Origin: Adiantum capillus-veneris
Lineage: Eukaryota > Streptophyta > Polypodiopsida > Polypodiales > Pteridaceae
Reading direction: 5' to 3'
DNA length: 64,000 nt
Assembly (NCBI GenBank): GCA_014529385.2
Contig: CM043947.1
Location: 121,968,891-122,032,890 of the forward strand
Position numbers and translations under genes: made by a program. Below, piece after piece: positions 22,221 to 34,415 of this stretch. The notes under the pieces are model-generated. The model saw nothing but the letters and a program-made list of their open reading frames with translations, did not search any database and was not told the origin of the DNA. How positions within the stretch are numbered: position 1 is the stretch's first letter; each line of letters opens with the position of its first letter.

Positions 22221-23216
22221 ACAATAGGCAATGCCTTCGTCTGTGTGTTAGTGTCATGGTGATCTAGATATACTTGTTGACACAGAGTTCGGTCTGTTGA
22301 TATCGATTGATCCCATTCGTATGGACTTCCCTAACCAACACATTTTTCAGCTTGTAAATGGAAAGAGTTTGTTTTAGAACTCATGTATTGATATTGACCA
22401 GTGGCCAAATGTGGAGCGACTAATGGTATTCCCACTCATTGAAACAACTTTAATCCATACCTGCTGATCATAACATCTTTTGTATCAACAATCATACGTG
22501 TGAAACTTTGCGACATATGCACAATCTCTTCCTTTCAATCACGAAAGCTCATAAGCTGCACAAAGAAGCCACGATCCATGGCACATGAAGCACTTCCTAC
22601 AAGTTCTTGTGGGTGATGCCCTTTTAAAGAGCTAGGATTTCTATCAAACTTAATCCCTCTTGCTCTGGTCTTCGCATTCAACAATCATTATGGTCACTAC
22701 AAGTACATCAATTGCATCTAACCTTGCAATCATCATGCTCCTTTTGAGTTCTTCGATTACCTTCCTTGTGGCTTCAATCCCTTCCTCTCAGTCATGGTCT
22801 TTTTATCTTTCCACTACAACACGTCGCGTGAATACCGATGCCTATATTGATGAAAATAAACAGTTCGTAAAATCAATGGCGTCGGTATATATGTCTCTAT
22901 AAGGGTCAGTATTGTGGTGTTGGCATATGCGTCGATATAGTTGGCATCGATATATGCGCATAAAGTTATCGACATCTATATTGACGTATATATAGATGTA
23001 TATGTTGACGTTGATATAAACGCATATATTGGCGTAAAAACTTGCAATTATTTTTTGAGCCAAGGGATGGCAGCTAGTGTTGCATGTATTGCAACATCAA
23101 AACCAACCCTATGTGCTCAAAGGAAAGAGTGCAAAAACACCCGCATTGCACTTTTATTTTGTCTGAAAATTGAGGAGTACATTACCATAACAAGATTTTT
23201 GGAACTATCACCACGA
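22218..23216. other. Unassigned intergenic DNA with TA/CG-dinucleotide-rich stretch
   Basis: No gene seen. From about 22840 to 23040 the sequence is a loose repeat of GATATA, CGATAT and GACGTATATA blocks, giving ORFs rich in Ile, Tyr, Asp and Val on both strands that are not credible proteins. Confidence 0.5.
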
Positions 23217-23697
23217 TGAGATTCACAAAACATAACCATAACAATACTCGCAAACCATAACTATCATAAAAATCACTAACCATAAGTATAATTATAATAA
23301 GACTCGCTAACCATTACCATCATAAAAATCACAAACCATAACCATAACCAAATTTATAAACCATAACCTTAAGCGGTTTAAAACCATAATCATAACCAAA
23401 TTCTCAAACCATAACCATAACTTTAAATAGTTTTCAAAACCATTACCATCACCAAATTTTTGAACCATAATCATAACCTTGAACGGATTCCATAACCAAA
23501 TTCTCAAACTATAACCATAACCTTAAGCGGATTCCAAAACCATAACTATAACCAAATTTGTAAACCATAATCATAACCATAACCATAACTTCAAGCGGAT
23601 TTCAAAATCATAACCATAAGCAAATTCTCAAGCCATAACCATAACTTTAAGCGATTTTCAATATCATTATCATAACCAAATTCTGAAACCATAATTA
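23217..23697 (+). repeat. CATAAC-rich minisatellite array
   Basis: About 480 bp of diverged repeats. The short unit is CCATAA/CATAAC. A longer unit of about 60-65 bp alternates ACCATAACCATAACC, AAGCGGATTTCAAAACC and CATAACCAAATTCTCAAA. At least six long units can be followed between about 23330 and 23697. Confidence 0.9.
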
Positions 23698-24540
23698 GGT
23701 CTTGGCTTGTCACGTCACCCTAATCGCCACCTCACCCACCACATTCAAGTACCACCTTGCATGCCACCTCACTTTACATGCCATGTCATCCACCACCTTA
23801 CGTACCACTTGTCCGTGGTACTTCCATGGCTCGCACATCACTCGCCACTAAGCATGCCACATCACCAACTCTCCAACTAACCATCTACCTTTTTGTCACC
23901 TAAAACATTCCATGTCTCCATTTTGACATCATTTTGACATGTCAGATGAGGAGGATCCCATCAACCATGTTATCTTGTCACCTATGCAGTCCATGTTATC
24001 AATCATCCACACCATTTCGCTACATTGACGACCATGTCATCCATGCATGACCACCTTAATAGCCACGTCATTTATTTTTAGCTTTTATAAACTATTATAA
24101 ATGAATAAAAAATAAAGATAATCTAGTATAATTATTAAAGTGTCAAAATAAGTTAATTTTTACTTATTATTTAATTATTTATTTTATATAATATAAATTA
24201 ATATCAAAATTTTATTTATTTAAATTATTATTGGATGAGAAAAAACCTAATGATGTTTAAAAAAATCTATTTTATATTTATTTATGTCATATAACTCAAG
24301 AGATAATTCATATTTTATGTAAATTTATTTTCTATAATGGGATTGATGTGATTTTATAAAGATTTATCCATTTTTTAGATTGCATCAGGGAGCAAATGTA
24401 TATAAACCCTTTATTTTGAGTTTACTTCATTTGAGTATTTGAACGTGAGTAGGTTTTGGGCCTCTTTGATTCAATCACTAACTATTCTAACACTCCTTTT
24501 TCTAACTAAACATTGGTTCACAATCATGAAGGTCTCGATA
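23698..24540. other. CCACCT-rich then AT-rich intergenic DNA
   Basis: 23700-24080 has many CACGTCA, CCACCT and CATGCCA motifs without a clear period. 24080-24400 is strongly AT-rich. No gene. Confidence 0.5.
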
Positions 24541-24549
24541 AACATCACA

Positions 24550-25905
24550 AGGACCCCATGACATAAGGCTCAACTTGTTGCAAAGGGTTATGCACAGGAA
24601 AAAGGCATAGATTATGAAGAGACCTTTGCTCCCACTTGTCGTATGACTACTGTGCGTTTTCTATGTGCATTGGCAGCTCATTTTGGTTGGGATGTACATC
24701 AATCAGACATTGTTACTGCTTTCTTGAATGGTGACATATTTGAAGAAGTTTATGTAATGCAGCCTCACGGTTTTGTCATGAAAGGGCAAGAGGACCAAGT
24801 GTGCAGATGTAAGAAGGCTTTGTATGGGTTGAAGCAATCTCCTTGTGCTTGTATAAGAAAGCTGACACTCATTTGGTCAAACGAGGCTTTCAACAGTCCA
24901 ACAGAAAGCACATTGTATGTAAAGCGTGAGGGTGATGTACTTCTCATTGTGGTTCTTTATGTAGATGATTTGCTGATCACTGGACCAAATGAGAGACATA
25001 TTGCTGAATTTAAGACTGGTTTGAATGCTACTTTCAAGATAAAAGATTTGGGGATGTTGCATCATTATTTGGACATAAGTTTAAGCAATGTGATGGTGGT
25101 ATTGCCTTGTGTCAGAAAAGTTACATAAAGACATTGCTATGTAAGTTTGGACTTGAGGATTGCAAACCTATTGCCACTCCCATGGAAACAAGTTTTAAGT
25201 TGAGTCTACATGATGCTGGCGATCCTGCTGATGTCACTCTTTACCAAACTGCTGTTGGCTATCTCATTTATGTATGCAACACGAAGCTGGATCTTCAATT
25301 TGCAGTCTCACAGGTCAGTAGATTTATGCATAGCCCAGGGTCTAAGCATTGGCAGGCTGTCAAGAGAATTTTTCGCTACCTTAGTGGCACTTTACATCTT
25401 GGCTTGTTTTATCCCACGGGGGATCATTGCCGCCAGACTTACATGCTTTTTCGGACTCAGATTGGGTTGGTTGTTTTGACATGTGAGTGTCCACAAGTGG
25501 TTTTTGTTTCATGCTTGGCAGTTCATGTCTATCATGGTTGAGCAAGAAGCAACCTACTGTGGCCACTTCGAGTTGTGAGGCTGAGTACAAGGCAGTCTTT
25601 ACAGCTACGATTGAGTGTATGGCTCAGACGTCTTATGGCTGATTTGGGTGTTGGATAGGACACTGCCAACACTATCTACACTGACAGTCAGAGCGCATTG
25701 GCAGTTGCAAGGAACCCAGTTTTTCATGCTCGCACAAAGCACATTGAGGTGCATTACCACTATGTCAGGGAGAGGCAGCAAGAGAGATCAGCTTGGCTTA
25801 TGTGCCAACCCAAGACAACCTTGCAGATCTTTTCACAAAGGCATTGTGTCGTGAGAAGCTCGAAGCTTTCCGCAAAGCTTTAGGCTTACTCCCCTTTGTG
25901 GATTG
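24550..25905 (+). mobile_element. Ty1/copia RT and RNase H remnant
   Basis: The reading frame begins in the RT (KAQLVAKGYAQEKGIDYEET, FAPTCRMTTVRF) and keeps the copia hallmarks: SDIVTAFLNGDIFEEVYVMQ, KKALYGLKQSPCACIRK and the catalytic YVDDLLITGP (about 24958-24990). A frameshift near 25105 moves to 25107-25541 (KPIATPMETSFKL, RFMHSPGSKHWQAVKRIFRY). RNase H (SCEAEYKA, LADLFTKALCREKLEAFRKA) lies in further frames to about 25905. Gag, protease and integrase are absent. The normal segment after QSPCAW is short, suggesting a small deletion. Not functional. Confidence 0.9.
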
Positions 25906-25969
25906 ATCATGTCCTTAGGGCATGGCACTTCCCTTTACTCATGTGCCAGTTCTTGTTCACCGCATCACT

Positions 25970-26340
25970 CCAGGGGGGATTTTTTACCATATACACGTGG
26001 TTGTGATGTGTGTGAACACACTATGACTGCTGGGGCATTCTTTCCCTCTTTAGGAGGTTTTTTCCCCTGTGCATTGTATAAACACCCATCACTCTAGGGC
26101 TATCTATCTTTCCATTGCACACTAAGTAACATACTCTCAATTGTGTGCCTTGAGCTTCCTTCGTCTTCTCCAAGCTGTCAAGCTGTGTGTGTTTCTCTGC
26201 AACCCTAATTCCAACATGTTCACATGCATGTATCACCGTATGAGGGTGACACTTCTTCTCTCCCTCTATTGCTTAGCTATTTCTTTATTCCCTTTCTCGG
26301 TCCTTGTACCATTGAATTCAGTATCTACAATCCCGTCATG
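25970..26340 (+). repeat. Probable copia 3' LTR region
   Basis: Downstream of RNase H is a purine tract (CAGGGGGGA, about 25971-25979), as expected before a 3' LTR. After it, a TATA-like TTGTATAAACACC at about 26064-26076 and a pyrimidine-rich part resemble an LTR. The right end is uncertain because there is no partner LTR in the window. Confidence 0.45.
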
Positions 26341-26360
26341 AGAGACGACACTTGTTGTCA

Positions 26361-27535
26361 AAGTTTCGTGGCCATCCATTGCCATTCGTCGGTCATGCAT
26401 GGCACAATTGTCAATTTTTTACAATTGGGCTTGCCACAAGTCCAACTTAAGAAAATTGGCAACAGTGCTGTCCTTGACCATCAAGCCGACTTGCAATGGC
26501 CATGAAACTTTATAGGGATAATGAGTAGAGTGCTTTTTCCACCCCTACAAAGTTTCAACACCATCCATTGCTGTCTCCTAGATCATGCACGACATAATCG
26601 CCAAGTTTGTTTCTTTGGTCTCGCCAAGGGCCCAACGACAAAAAAAAGGCAATTGTAACATCCCTGACAGTCGAGACGGGTTGCGATGGCCATGAAACTT
26701 TGCAAGGGTGGGGAGGAGTGTGCATCCCTCATCCCTAAATTTTTAAATGACCATTTGATGCCCTCTCATCCGTCAAGGGCGGCACAATCGACAATTTTTT
26801 GTTGTTGGGCTCGCCAATGGTCCAACAATAACAATTTTCATGGCCATCCCCTACCATCTTGTTGGTCATGTATGACAAAATTGCCAAATTTTAGACTTTA
26901 GGCTCACCAAGAACCCAATGGCAAAGAAATTGACAATTGTGATGTCCCTGACCATCAAGATGCACTCTGATGGCCATGAAACTTTGAGACAGAGATTAGT
27001 ATGCTTTCACCACCCTTACTAAGTTTCATGGCCATCCACTTCCATCTTATTGTTCAAGGAAGACACAATCGCCAATTTATTTCCGTTAGGCTTGCAAGGG
27101 GCCCAACGAAAAACATTTGGTGATTGTGTCATCCTTGATCGTTGAGATGGCTTGCGATGGCCATGAAACTTTGTAGGGGTGGGGATAAGTGTGATTTCCT
27201 TACCATTGCAAAGTTTCAAGGCCATTTGTTGCCATTTTATCGCTCATGCGTAACACAATTATCAATTTTTTTACCTTTGGACTCGCTAAGGGCTCAACAA
27301 CAAAAGAATTGGCAATAGCTATGAAACTTTGTAGGGGTAGGGTTAGTGCGATTTTCCTAACCCTGCAAAGTTTCAAGGTCCTCCATTGCCGTCTCGTCGG
27401 TCACCACAAAAAATTGGTGATTGTGCTACCTACGGATTGCGATATCCATGAAAATTTCTAGGGGTGGGGAAAAATGTGTTTCTCTTACCCCTACAAAGTT
27501 TCATGGCCATCTGTTGTTGTTTCATCAGTCAAGAA
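26361..27535 (+). repeat. Tandem satellite, about 7-8 diverged units
   Basis: Units of about 135-215 bp, each opening near AAGTTTCATGGCCATCCA and running through CGCCAATTTTTT, GGCTCGCCAAGGGCCCAACG and GCGATGGCCATGAAACTTTG to AGGGGTGGGGA. Starts recognisable near 26361, 26548, 26725, 26840, 27026, 27207, 27373 and 27496. The end of one unit (GGCCATGAAACTTTGTAGGGGT) and the start of the next (ACCCCTACAAAGTTTCATGGCC) are inverted complements, so each junction can form a hairpin. No coding. Confidence 0.85.
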
Positions 27536-28110
27536 GTTACTTTAAAAAAAAGAAAGAGCCAATTCAATAGTTTTTTTTTTCCAAACTCACAAAATGTGAG
27601 TGATAAATGTATTAAAAACCAAAAAAAGTTACATATAATGCCATGCTCAACTCGAGCCATGGAATCAACCATCTCCAACCACTTCCAGATGCATTGGCTA
27701 ATAAAGGGTGCCACCCTATAACAAATAGAGAACAAAAGGGAACTAACACTGACTTAGGGTTGCCACCAAGAGTATAGCCGTGCCACCGTGCACCCCTTGC
27801 CCACCAAGCCAATACACAAGGAGCATAAGAGAAGAAATTGGTAGAATCATCATTGTTTCTTTTTCTTTTCGTTTAAGCAAACTGACGATGTTGATCGTTG
27901 AACGTGATACCCAAGTAACATGACTAATGAGATCCAGCTTCAGGTCTTGCATTCCATCTAGTTCCAAGACCATCTGTCCATCTTCATTAGATATTTTTTT
28001 TTCGACACACCAAAGGGCCCACAGGGGGAGGTGCATATCCCTTCCAAATATTAGCCATGCTACATGGTCGGGTAAGGGCCGCATACCATCGGGCAAGAGC
28101 CACACACTTG
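27536..28110. other. Unassigned DNA between satellite and gypsy LTR
   Basis: A 127-codon minus-strand frame (28126-27743) overlaps the LTR edge. It has no recognisable domain (KISNEDGQMVLELDGMQDLK is its most protein-like part). I do not call it a gene. Confidence 0.4.
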
Positions 28111-29056
28111 TGTTGTGGCACGTCATAATGTGAAAATAAAAATATCTACCTCACTCTTAATGTTTTCGATGTGTGGGACCAAATGATACAATGTACATGG
28201 TGTGATATATGCAAAAACGGATTCCATGGTTGCAGGAATGTGCATACCTTGCCGGACAAGCGAGGTCAAGGATGTGGCACCGTTGCATGTTTTATCACAA
28301 TAAAGTATGCATAATTTGCTTTAGGAATGTACAAATGTCAAATGTTTCGAAGCGGCACACTCGTTTTTCCTAGAAAGTTCAATGCGGATGATCTCGACAA
28401 AAAAAAGCAGGTTTTATGTGCAGGCATAAAAGACGTCTCTAAAGTTCTTGCCAAGTAGAAAAATGAGGTTCAATATGAAATTTGAGCCTAATGATATTTC
28501 TTTCATAAATTCAGGGATTTTTCCTAGCTTGTTCGAACATTTTACGGACATAAAGGGGCATTTTTGTGCTAAAAAGGGCTAAAAATGGTAAAAAATAGCT
28601 CAAAAATTAGCAAACAAGGGCTCAAAATGCCACATTAATGATGATTCTGTCGTTGCTCAAGCTGAGAGAAAAGTTTTAAAGCCAATACTGAGCTTATTTG
28701 GGCATATAAGCAAGGAGATACAACCATTCCAATCCAGGGTGCTAGTGCAGTCCCATGCTTCTTCCACTACGTGTTCGAGGTTGTTAGGCCACCAATTAGG
28801 GTTTTCTCTCTTCAAATAAGCACTTGGGCTTCTCCAATGAAGTTCTGAAGCTTCCATGAATCAGGGCAAAAGAGCATTGCATCTGTGCAATTGGGAGCGA
28901 GGCTACACCTAATCTTCACACACACAAGGGTTTTTCATGGTTGGAGTTTTGTTCTTTTTGAGTGTATTTTTAGCTTCAAATCATTTTTGACTTGCTTGAT
29001 TTTGCTACGAATCCTCATATAGTCAGAGGCCCAACACTTTCCTAGCCGCATTGCAC
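28111..29056 (+). repeat. 5' LTR of the 28-33 kb gypsy element
   Basis: Begins TGTTGTGGCACGTC and ends about GCCGCATTGCA. It aligns along its length with 32424-33427, with many substitutions and small indels, so the insertion is old. Confidence 0.8.
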
Positions 29057-29207
29057 TCTGACAAGCTTCAAAGCTATGAAGCAATAAGAGGAAACAGGGG
29101 GTGCGGTTTGATCTTGTCACAATGCAAATGTTTCAAGCCTTTGCGGTGTTTATGCAGTAGCAACAATCTGCTCGAGGGATATTTCCTCAACCAAAGAGAT
29201 TCAATCA

Positions 29208-29860
29208 GTTATGAAGAAATTGGACCAATTTAATGGTAAAGATTTAACAAAGTATCTATGTGGGTATGTTAAGGAGATGAAGCTGCATCGAGTGCCCGAA
29301 GCAGAAATGGTACAAAGTTTGAGCTAGCTGTGGTTCCTGAGATCAGAGAGCATGTAAAGGGAATTAGAAATGACCATGAGGAAACTTGGGAAGCATTCAA
29401 ATTAGCCTTGAAGGAAGAGCATTTCATGGAGGACTCCAAAAGGGTAACAAAGAGGACTTTTTTAGAGTGGGTAGTTCGACCAAAAGAGGGGCTTTTGCCT
29501 ACTGAACTCCTAAGGGAATTTGAACGCCGCTATGATCAAATTTCAAGGACTAAAAAGGCCACCCTAAACTCGGAGAAGACAGAGCTCTTTTTGCAGAGGC
29601 TACAGGTAAAGAGATTAAAGAGAAGTTAGGGTTACTACTTGAGGATAAGGATGCGGAACATGGCTTAAAGACTAATTGGAATGAGGTTGAAGATGAAATT
29701 TCACTGCTAGCTAAGCGCCAAGGACGGAGAGACAAGATGATAGTTAGCCCTACTCAAGCCCCAAGCGTTCTTGATAGTCCCACAATTATTCAAGGATATG
29801 GCAAGGCTAGGAAGCTCTTTGTCATTTTCAACAATATTAAAACGAGGGCTTCTTGCCAAA
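29208..29860 (+). pseudogene. gypsy gag fragment
   Basis: Plus-strand gag in two to three frames: LDQFNGKDLTKYLCGYVKEM, then FELAVVPEIREHVKGIRNDH, WEAFKLALKEEHFMEDSKRV and LLREFERRYDQISRTKKATL. After a frameshift near 29605 come EIKEKLGLLLEDKDAEHGLK and LAKRQGRRDKM. This is the capsid-like gag region. No zinc knuckle follows; similarity is lost near 29860. Confidence 0.8.
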
Positions 29861-30975
29861 TGCAATCTCCAATGCTTGCAATCTAAAGGCATGTGAAACA
29901 TGCAAGGTGGTGATCTCAGAAAACAAATCTATCATGAGAAAAGTAGCATGGGAATGTTTACAAATTACAAGCAATGTCTTTCTTAGCATTGATTTGATTA
30001 GTATGCATTACTGAGCATTTTGTGCTATTATTGTCCAAACAAAATTTACGTACAGCTATTGGCGAAAAGTAAAAAAATCTAAATTTAAAACCAAAGTTTG
30101 AAGTACAAATTTTTTTAAAAAATTGCTAGAGTTTCCTTCATTTTAGCTTTAAAAAATTTATAAAGTACCAGGAATGTTCACACACACATAAGACTAACAA
30201 AAAACCCTTCATATAACTTTGTACTACTTTTCTGTTCTTTTGCAGTGCAACATGGCCTAAATGAGCTTGTCAAAGACAAAACTTGCACACAAACTATAGG
30301 CCAAAGTAAACAATATGAATCCCAAACCAAATTTTTCAAGTACATTTTTTTTTTTTGCAAGAGTTTTCTTCATTTTAGCCTAAGAATTCCAAAAAGTATC
30401 TCTCCACCTTTATCACAAAGGCCTCTACAAGAGAGTAAAGACATTCAAAACAATGAAAAGACTAACAAATAATCCTTCAAGTAAAACCTTTGTTAGCTAC
30501 CACCTAGAGAAAAAGTATGCTCTTTAAAAAGGACTTGAAAGTATGACAGGTAGTCTCACAAGGTGATCGTAAATCTTTCTCAAACCAACATAGAGACATG
30601 CCAAACATAGAGACATTCCAAACATAGTGACATCAATCATGTAGTCACACAATGTTACCACCCCAAAAAATGTAAAAGAAGTACATAATCCATAGATCAT
30701 AGTAGTAACAAAATCAAATGTATGAATCTTCTCACAACAATCTCCTCCCTCTTAGCTTGGCACATGTCCACACACTATGGGAGAAAGACACTGCTCATAG
30801 AGTACATCATCTAGCTCTAAACACATGCAATGTCTCAGGTCTTCTGCACTCGCCTTCCCCAAACCACCACAGCCTGCAAACACATCCAAGACATAGTTGC
30901 AACACTCTGTGAATGTTGCCAGCAACCACCTGGCCATGTCACCAACATAAAAATAAACACCGATGACTGATTGCT
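29861..30975. other. Non-coding DNA in place of gypsy pol
   Basis: About 1.1 kb between the gag and integrase remnants. It is AT-rich and unlike gypsy pol in any frame. It is either unrelated filler from an insertion or sequence too decayed to read. Confidence 0.45.
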
Positions 30976-32229
30976 CATTGGATGCTATTTGAGCACTTTG
31001 ACAAGGCAAGAAGGGTGGACGGATTGAGAGTTTAAAAGAATACAAAAAAAGGCCTATGAATACTTTTTGAAAGATGGGTACTTGTGGAAGCATCCAAAAC
31101 AAAGAAATGGAATGCCGTTGAGAGTCGTGAATGATAAGAACACTCAAAATGAGCTTATGAAAAAGTTTCATGAGAGTCTTTATGCTAGACATAGAGGGGG
31201 CCACCTTTACTAAAATGAAAGAGAGGTATTGGTGGAAAGGTATGTAAAAAGATGTATCTCACTTTGTAGAGTCTGTCAAATGTATGTTATCGTGATGAGT
31301 TGCACCCTACTTACCCATTGGCCATGCATTATAAGTGGGTAGTAGATTTGGTTACAATGCCAACAGGCTTATGGCAAATGAGATACATAGTGTTTTCACA
31401 AGAAGACTTAACCAACCAAGTTGAAGGTCGTTCTCTAAGAACAAAAAGCATAGAAGGGATATGTAAGTTCCTCTTGGATGATGTAATTAGCTGTTATGGT
31501 TGCATTGGGAAAATAACAGCGGACAAGGGTGAGCTGTGGATGCAGACAAAGCCAAAGAGATTTTCTCTAGGTTGGGCATTAAACTTGGTCTCAATACTGC
31601 ATATAATCTTGAAGGAAATGGTAAATTAGAGCGTGGGCATCCTCCTATCATTAAAGTTTTGGCTAAGGCCTACAAAGGTAAAATGGGAGAGTGGCCTAGG
31701 TTATTGCCTTATGCTTTATGGGTTGATCGTACAACTCATAGCTCAATTACTGGTTATATCTGTTTTGAGTTGATGTATGGTAAAAAACCTGTAATGCCAA
31801 TTGAGGATGCAATTCCCACATGGAATGTATTATCGTGGAAGGATGGAATGAGTAGGGAAGACCTTATTTTTTTATACATACAATAGTTAGAAAAAAGTCA
31901 TGAGGGAGAAAGATATTGAGATTGTAGTAGCACGATTGAAAGATGCAAGGTTAAAGAATAAGGATATATTTGATAAGAGACATAGGCTCAGACCTAAAGC
32001 TATTGAGGAAGGTGATTGGGTGTTGGTGTATGACTGTAGTCTTGACAAACATCATTCAACAATAAGAAATCTTTCAAAGAGATGGTTTGGTCCTTATGTG
32101 GTTAAGCATATACATGGGAATGCAACTTATACCTTGCATGAATTAGATGGGACAAAAATGAAGATTCCCATTGCAGGAAAAATAATCAAGTTATTCAAAA
32201 GAAGAGGTGATACAGATAGATCCCTTTGA
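30976..32229 (+). pseudogene. gypsy integrase (C-terminal two thirds)
   Basis: Frames at about 30976-31220, 31300-31629, 31536-31886 and 31900-32229. The HHCC-type region is poorly kept. The core shows YPLAMHYKWVVDLVTMPTGL and KITADKGELWM, then a late-core piece (KMGEWPRLLPYALWVDRTTH, ELMYGKKPVMPIEDAIPTWN). The C-terminal domain is intact (FDKRHRLRPKAIEEGDWVLV, RWFGPYVVKHIHGNATYTLH). Frameshifts and a stop near 31885 inactivate it. The order matches the copy at 1-1131. Confidence 0.85.
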
Positions 32230-32410
32230 TTCACAGGAAAGTCAAAATGAAGGCTCTGATGAAAATGTTATCGATGTGGATGAAGAAAGAGAGGATGATG
32301 CGTTAGATTTTGTTGAAAGCGATGATGAAATCAACATGTATGTGGACTTAAATGAAGACTAACTTGATGCAAAAAGATATGTGTGGCACATGTCAGAGGA
32401 TGTGCAGGTT

Positions 32411-32423
32411 TAAAGGGGGTGGA
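32411..32423 (+). other. Polypurine tract of the gypsy element
   Basis: TAAAGGGGGTGGA immediately precedes the 3' LTR start TGTTGTG, the normal plus-strand primer position. Confidence 0.85.
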
Positions 32424-33427
32424 TGTTGTGCCGTGGCATGTGCATAATATGAAAAAAAAAATATCTACCTCACTCTTAATGTTTTTGATGTGTGGGACCA
32501 AATTATGCTACAATGTACATAGTGTGATATATGCAAAAACGGATGCCATGGTTGCAGGCGTGTACATACCTTGTCGAGCAGGTCAGATTAGGGATGTGAC
32601 ACCGTTGCATGTTTTAGCACAATAAAGCATGCCCAATTTTCTTAAGAATGTAAAAATGTCAAGTGTTTCAAAGTGGCACGCTCGTTTTGCCTAGAAAGTT
32701 CAATGCGGACGATGTCGATAAAAAATAGTAGGTTTCATGCATGGGTGTAAAAGACGTGTCCAAAGTGCTTGCCAAGTGAAAAAGTAAGGTTCAATATGAA
32801 ATTTGAGTCTAATAATATTTTCCACAAATTTAGGAATTTTTCCTAGCTCGTTTGGACATTCTACGAATGAAAAGGGCTAAAATGGTAAAAAACAACTCAA
32901 AATTAGCAAAAAGGGCTTAAAATGCCCCATTAACGATGGTATCGTCGTTGTTCAAGCTGAGAGGGAAGTTTTAGAGCCAAGAATGAGCTCATTTGGGCAT
33001 ATAAGCAAGGAGAAACAATTATTCCAATCCAAGGTGTTAGTGCAGTCCATTGCTGCTTCCACTATGTGTTCGAGGCTGTGAGGCCACCAATTAGGGTTTC
33101 CCCTCCTCAAATAAGGTCCTGGGCTTCTCCAATAAATTTTTGAAGCTTCCATGAAATGGTCTCAATGAAGAATGAAAGCGTCAATTTAGGGTTTTTATCA
33201 GGGTGAAAGAGCACTGCATCTGTGCAATTGGGAGGGAGGCTACACCTAATCTTCACACACACAAGAGTTTTGAGTTGATCTTTGTTCTTTTCCAAAGTGA
33301 AGCTTTCATGGCTGGAGTTTTGTCCTTTTTGAATGTGTTTTTAACGTCAAATAATTTACAACTGCTTGATTTTGCTACGAATCCTCACAGTTAGAGACCC
33401 GACACTTTCCTAGCCGCATTGCACTCT
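32424..33427 (+). repeat. 3' LTR of the 28-33 kb gypsy element
   Basis: Partner of 28111-29056, beginning TGTTGTGCCGTGG. It has an extra stretch of about 60 bp near 33160-33300 relative to the 5' copy. Confidence 0.8.
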
Positions 33428-33439
33428 TCTTGATAGCGT

Positions 33440-34090
33440 AGGCATCACCATGGACACCTAATTGATGCACCACATGCTGGAAATGATGGAGAGAACTCCT
33501 AGAAACCAGATTCATCTGGCATTTCTATCTCACAATCGACGAGCAACTCATGTTTATCATGTATCTCGCCCGACAAGCCCATAGTCCCTTTGCTTAACTC
33601 CCCCCTATTTATGGCATCCAACCAATGGCTCTGGTTCCTCTTGTGTCTCCATTGACGTGGAACATGTTTCTTTAGCCGCCTCATGTCACGACATATCATG
33701 TACTCTGATCTCCTCTTCCAACTTAGGGTCATCCGCAATAGATATGTCCTCCCTCAGAACACGCTTCTAGGGTGTCCTGATCATTGGATTGTGGGTAGCT
33801 GCCTCCATGGGATTGTCCCTAGCATAGTGTCTAATTCTATGGCATTTGTAACAGGCATTCAAAAACGAGGAGGATTCTAACTCTTGTCACAAAGCGCCAA
33901 ATTTTCCCATCATCAGATCCATATACTTGGGAATTGTCTTACTCAAATTCCACATAATACACACCTTTATGTCCAACCTCGACCTAACTTGTTGGAGTTT
34001 TGGATTGAACAACACCTTGCCCAATATGGAAGCTATAGGGCAGCCCTTGAGCGTAACCCACACCGGTGTTGAGGGAAATGGGTTCGAAAC
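33440..34090 (-). pseudogene. Gag scrap with a damaged zinc knuckle
   Basis: On the minus strand near 33850-33808 a frame reads CYKCHRIRHYARDN. This is the CX2CX4HX4C knuckle of a retroviral-type gag with the final Cys changed to Asn. Downstream on the same strand, 33738-33499 is a basic frame (MTLSWKRRSEYMICRDMRRL). The rest is unreadable. It lies between two LTR elements and matches neither gag. Confidence 0.55.
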
Positions 34091-34157
34091 GTGAGTCAGA
34101 GGTTAGCGTCGATGGGCTGCCAGCTGTGGGAAATGTGAGAGCCAAGAGTTACCGCTA

Positions 34158-34214
34158 TGAGCGGGATGAAAACACACACAACGTCTCTATAATCACCCGA
34201 CACACACTCTTGGG

Positions 34215-34282
<68 letters not shown>

Positions 34283-34373
34283 ATGGGCACCACTCGGCTC
34301 ACACATCCGACATAACCAAGACAGGGAACACACTGATGGACTGAGAGGAGAGAGACTACCCATTTGCCCACTC

Positions 34374-34415
<42 letters not shown>

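Larger units (their letters stand above)
28111..33427 (+). mobile_element. Internally deleted Ty3/gypsy element
   Basis: Two LTRs of about 0.95-1.0 kb (28111-29056 and 32424-33427) flank 3.4 kb. The interior has a gag N-terminal part and an integrase C-terminal part, with protease, RT and RNase H missing. The polypurine tract precedes the 3' LTR. Both LTR copies end near CTAGCCGCATTGCA. No matching target duplication was found (ACTTG at the left side; the right side differs). The integrase is the same family as the remnant at 1-1131. Confidence 0.85.

Noticed and set aside
22842-23219. Ile/Tyr/Asp-rich ORFs on both strands
   Set aside because: Produced by the TA/CG-rich simple sequence at 22.8-23.05 kb.
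23217-23697. CRISPR-like or telomere array
   Set aside because: Repeats are diverged and without unique spacers, and the motif is not the plant telomere TTTAGGG. Called a minisatellite.
27743-28126. 127-codon minus-strand open frame
   Set aside because: No recognisable domain, overlaps the start of an LTR, and the flanking DNA is non-coding. Left as unassigned.
30752-31204. 150-codon minus-strand ORF
   Set aside because: Overlaps plus-strand integrase coding at its high end; it is a shadow frame.
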